Assembly (NCBI RefSeq): GCF_003416895.1
Contig: NZ_QVIO01000014.1
Span: 1-64,000 of the forward strand
Reading direction: 5' to 3'
Length of the DNA stretch: 64,000 nucleotides
Origin: Duganella sp. BJB476
Lineage (GTDB): Bacteria; Pseudomonadota; Gammaproteobacteria; Burkholderiales; Burkholderiaceae_D
The notes beneath the pieces were generated by a model that was given only the letters and a program-made list of their open reading frames with translations, was not told the DNA's origin and did not search any database. Positions 63,061 through 64,000 of this stretch are shown here, one piece after another (the first letter of the stretch is position 1; every line of letters begins with the position of its first letter). The position numbers and the translations under genes are program-made.

Positions 63061-63739
63061 GACGGGCTTTCGAGAGGGCAGCTTTGCTGAGATCGATCTT
63101 CGTTATCCACCCCTGGTCCTGGAAGGTGTAGGACAAGGCATCCAGTGCGACCACCTTGCCTTCCACTCTTGGAGTCGCCCGCTTGAGCATGTTCTCGTTT
63201 TGTCTCTTGATTTCCCGGCGCATGTTGCTGTCGGCGGAGAACACCCCCCACTTGCGGTACAGGACATTGTCCACGCGCCACCCATCCGCTTGCTTGACCA
63301 GCAGGTAGCGCAGTCCAATATGGTTGGTGTTTTCGTTTTCGGAACGTGGTTGGAGGAGAACGTCGACGGCGTTGTTCCCGGAGTGGATCGCCATCAACCC
63401 AGCTTTGTCGAAGGTGAAGCCAGAGCTCACTTTTGGAGCGGCGATCAATGCTTCGCCGTGCTCATAGTCGCAGCTATCACCATGTCGCGAGAGTTTTTCG
63501 CAAAGTTGCCGCCGCGCTGTCTTTAGCTGGATCAGCTCGTGGGAATAGAAGGTGCTGGCTGATGACCGCTGCAGTCCCTCCGGGACGGAAAGATAGTCAA
63601 TGTAGAAGTGCCTGACGAGCTCCATCTGCTGCTCGTACTCCATACATTGCGACGTGTAGGCGGTCAGCGCGACACTCGCCAATCCAATTGCGCCCAGCGC
63701 CAGGACAACTCTGACGAAATCATTTTCGTTGATACGCAT
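63047..63739 (-). CDS. Unknown membrane-anchored protein (DUF3828-like), copy 2
   Basis: A 230-residue paralogue of the downstream gene product. It has a signal-anchor helix (VRVVLALGAIGLASVALTAY), then HFYIDYLSVPEG, FYSHELIQLKTARRQLCEKL, HGDSCDYEHG and ADGWRVDNVLYRK, and the charged NMRREIKRQNENMLKR helix. A 25-residue C-terminal extension is absent in copy 1. The start at ATG 63739 is preceded by weak signals; a TTG 12 bp upstream is possible. Tandem copies suggest a small paralogous family. Confidence 0.65.
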   Translation of the reverse strand: MRINENDFVRVVLALGAIGLASVALTAYTSQCMEYEQQMELVRHFYIDYLSVPEGLQRSSASTFYSHELIQLKTARRQLCEKLSRHGDSCDYEHGEALIAAPKVSSGFTFDKAGLMAIHSGNNAVDVLLQPRSENENTNHIGLRYLLVKQADGWRVDNVLYRKWGVFSADSNMRREIKRQNENMLKRATPRVEGKVVALDALSYTFQDQGWITKIDLSKAALSKARHENQ

Positions 63740-63854
63740 GGCCAGCCCCAAGGAAGATGCATGACTGCATTGTCCTTGAGGCTGGTGCGAGACGAATTGC
63801 CTAAAATCAAGAATGGATGAGCGGACGCCGCCGGATTCCGCTATTTCACCGCCA

Positions 63855-64000
63855 TCACTTCAACAACGGTCCCAGATACTTGCCGGTCACGCTGGCAGGA
63901 TTGGCCGCCACGTCTTCCGGCGTGCCGGCGGCGATGATCTGGCCGCCGCCCGCGCCGCCTTCCGGTCCCAGGTCGACGATCCAGTCGGCCGTCTTGATCA
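63855..64000 (-). CDS. uvrA: UvrA, C-terminal end (partial)
   Basis: The last 48 codons of an opposite-strand gene that runs off the window edge. The translation IKTADWIVDLGPEGGAGGGQ followed by IIAAGTPEDVAANP and the ending TGKYLGPLL-K matches the C-terminus of excinuclease ABC subunit A, including the switch/D-loop ATPase motif region. UvrA recognises DNA lesions for nucleotide excision repair. Confidence 0.92.
   Translation of the reverse strand, partial: IKTADWIVDLGPEGGAGGGQIIAAGTPEDVAANPASVTGKYLGPLLK

Overview
The window looks like chromosomal DNA from a GC-rich betaproteobacterium, most likely Oxalobacteraceae (Massilia, Duganella or Janthinobacterium-like). This is inferred from the strong G/C third-position bias, GTP-type PEP carboxykinase, RdgC, the AhpC/AhpF pair, c-di-GMP genes and large leaderless repeat proteins. 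I see no integrase, transposase, phage gene or CRISPR array. Most of it reads as ordinary, densely packed core or near-core chromosome, and no gap between genes exceeds about 300 bp.

Layout. 0.1-6.5 kb: an ArgP-like regulator, an orphan dihydrolipoamide-dehydrogenase-like flavoprotein, an HD-GYP protein that has lost its HD pair, a DUF1857 protein, and a LysR regulator divergent from a zinc-type alcohol dehydrogenase. 6.5-15 kb: Rep helicase, a cache-domain protein, SlyX, a UPF0303 protein, a TonB-C/Sel1 protein, small unknowns, a Phd/VapC-type toxin-antitoxin pair, a TMEM175-like channel and a YjbR protein. 15-24.8 kb: tandem secreted M3 metallopeptidases, VF530 and DUF4404 small proteins, a glycine-zipper membrane protein, a YgiQ radical SAM protein and an RCC1-propeller lipoprotein. 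24.9-30.3 kb: an NMT1-PAS-GGDEF-EAL sensor, then ahpC and ahpF behind a predicted OxyR site. 30.3-35.1 kb: an AI-2E exporter coupled to a cyclic-nucleotide-binding protein, a two-gene ABC transporter, a Fic protein, and tRNA-Val and tRNA-Asp. 35.2-41.8 kb: an MFS / NTF2-like / hydrolase / HTH run, a periplasmic binding protein, SOS-boxed dinB, and rdgC.

41.9-53.1 kb is the striking part. Two adjacent paralogous genes encode proteins of 2597 and 1069 residues built almost entirely from an octapeptide repeat (consensus S-[ST]-A-Q-[ILV]-A-A-L). In the larger gene the octads are organised into a superrepeat of about 660 bp (220 residues). It ends in EF-hand-like calcium loops, and both proteins share a C-terminal tail. 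Neither has a signal peptide, and no secretion system is encoded nearby.

53.1-64 kb: a short asparaginase-like protein, an unknown protein, a D-2-hydroxyacid dehydrogenase, pckG, a secreted M19 dipeptidase, a TetR regulator with two copies of a palindromic operator (one before itself, one before a 37-residue membrane peptide followed by a HAD phosphatase), a DUF885 metalloprotein, two paralogous unknown membrane-anchored proteins, and the 3' end of uvrA.

A 20-bp sequence with flanking GGGGGTC/GACCCCC occurs as inverted pairs at two places (108-187 and 30221-30312) and looks like a dispersed REP-type palindrome. Other sites supported by the sequence are a LexA box before dinB, an OxyR-like site before ahpC and several intrinsic terminators.
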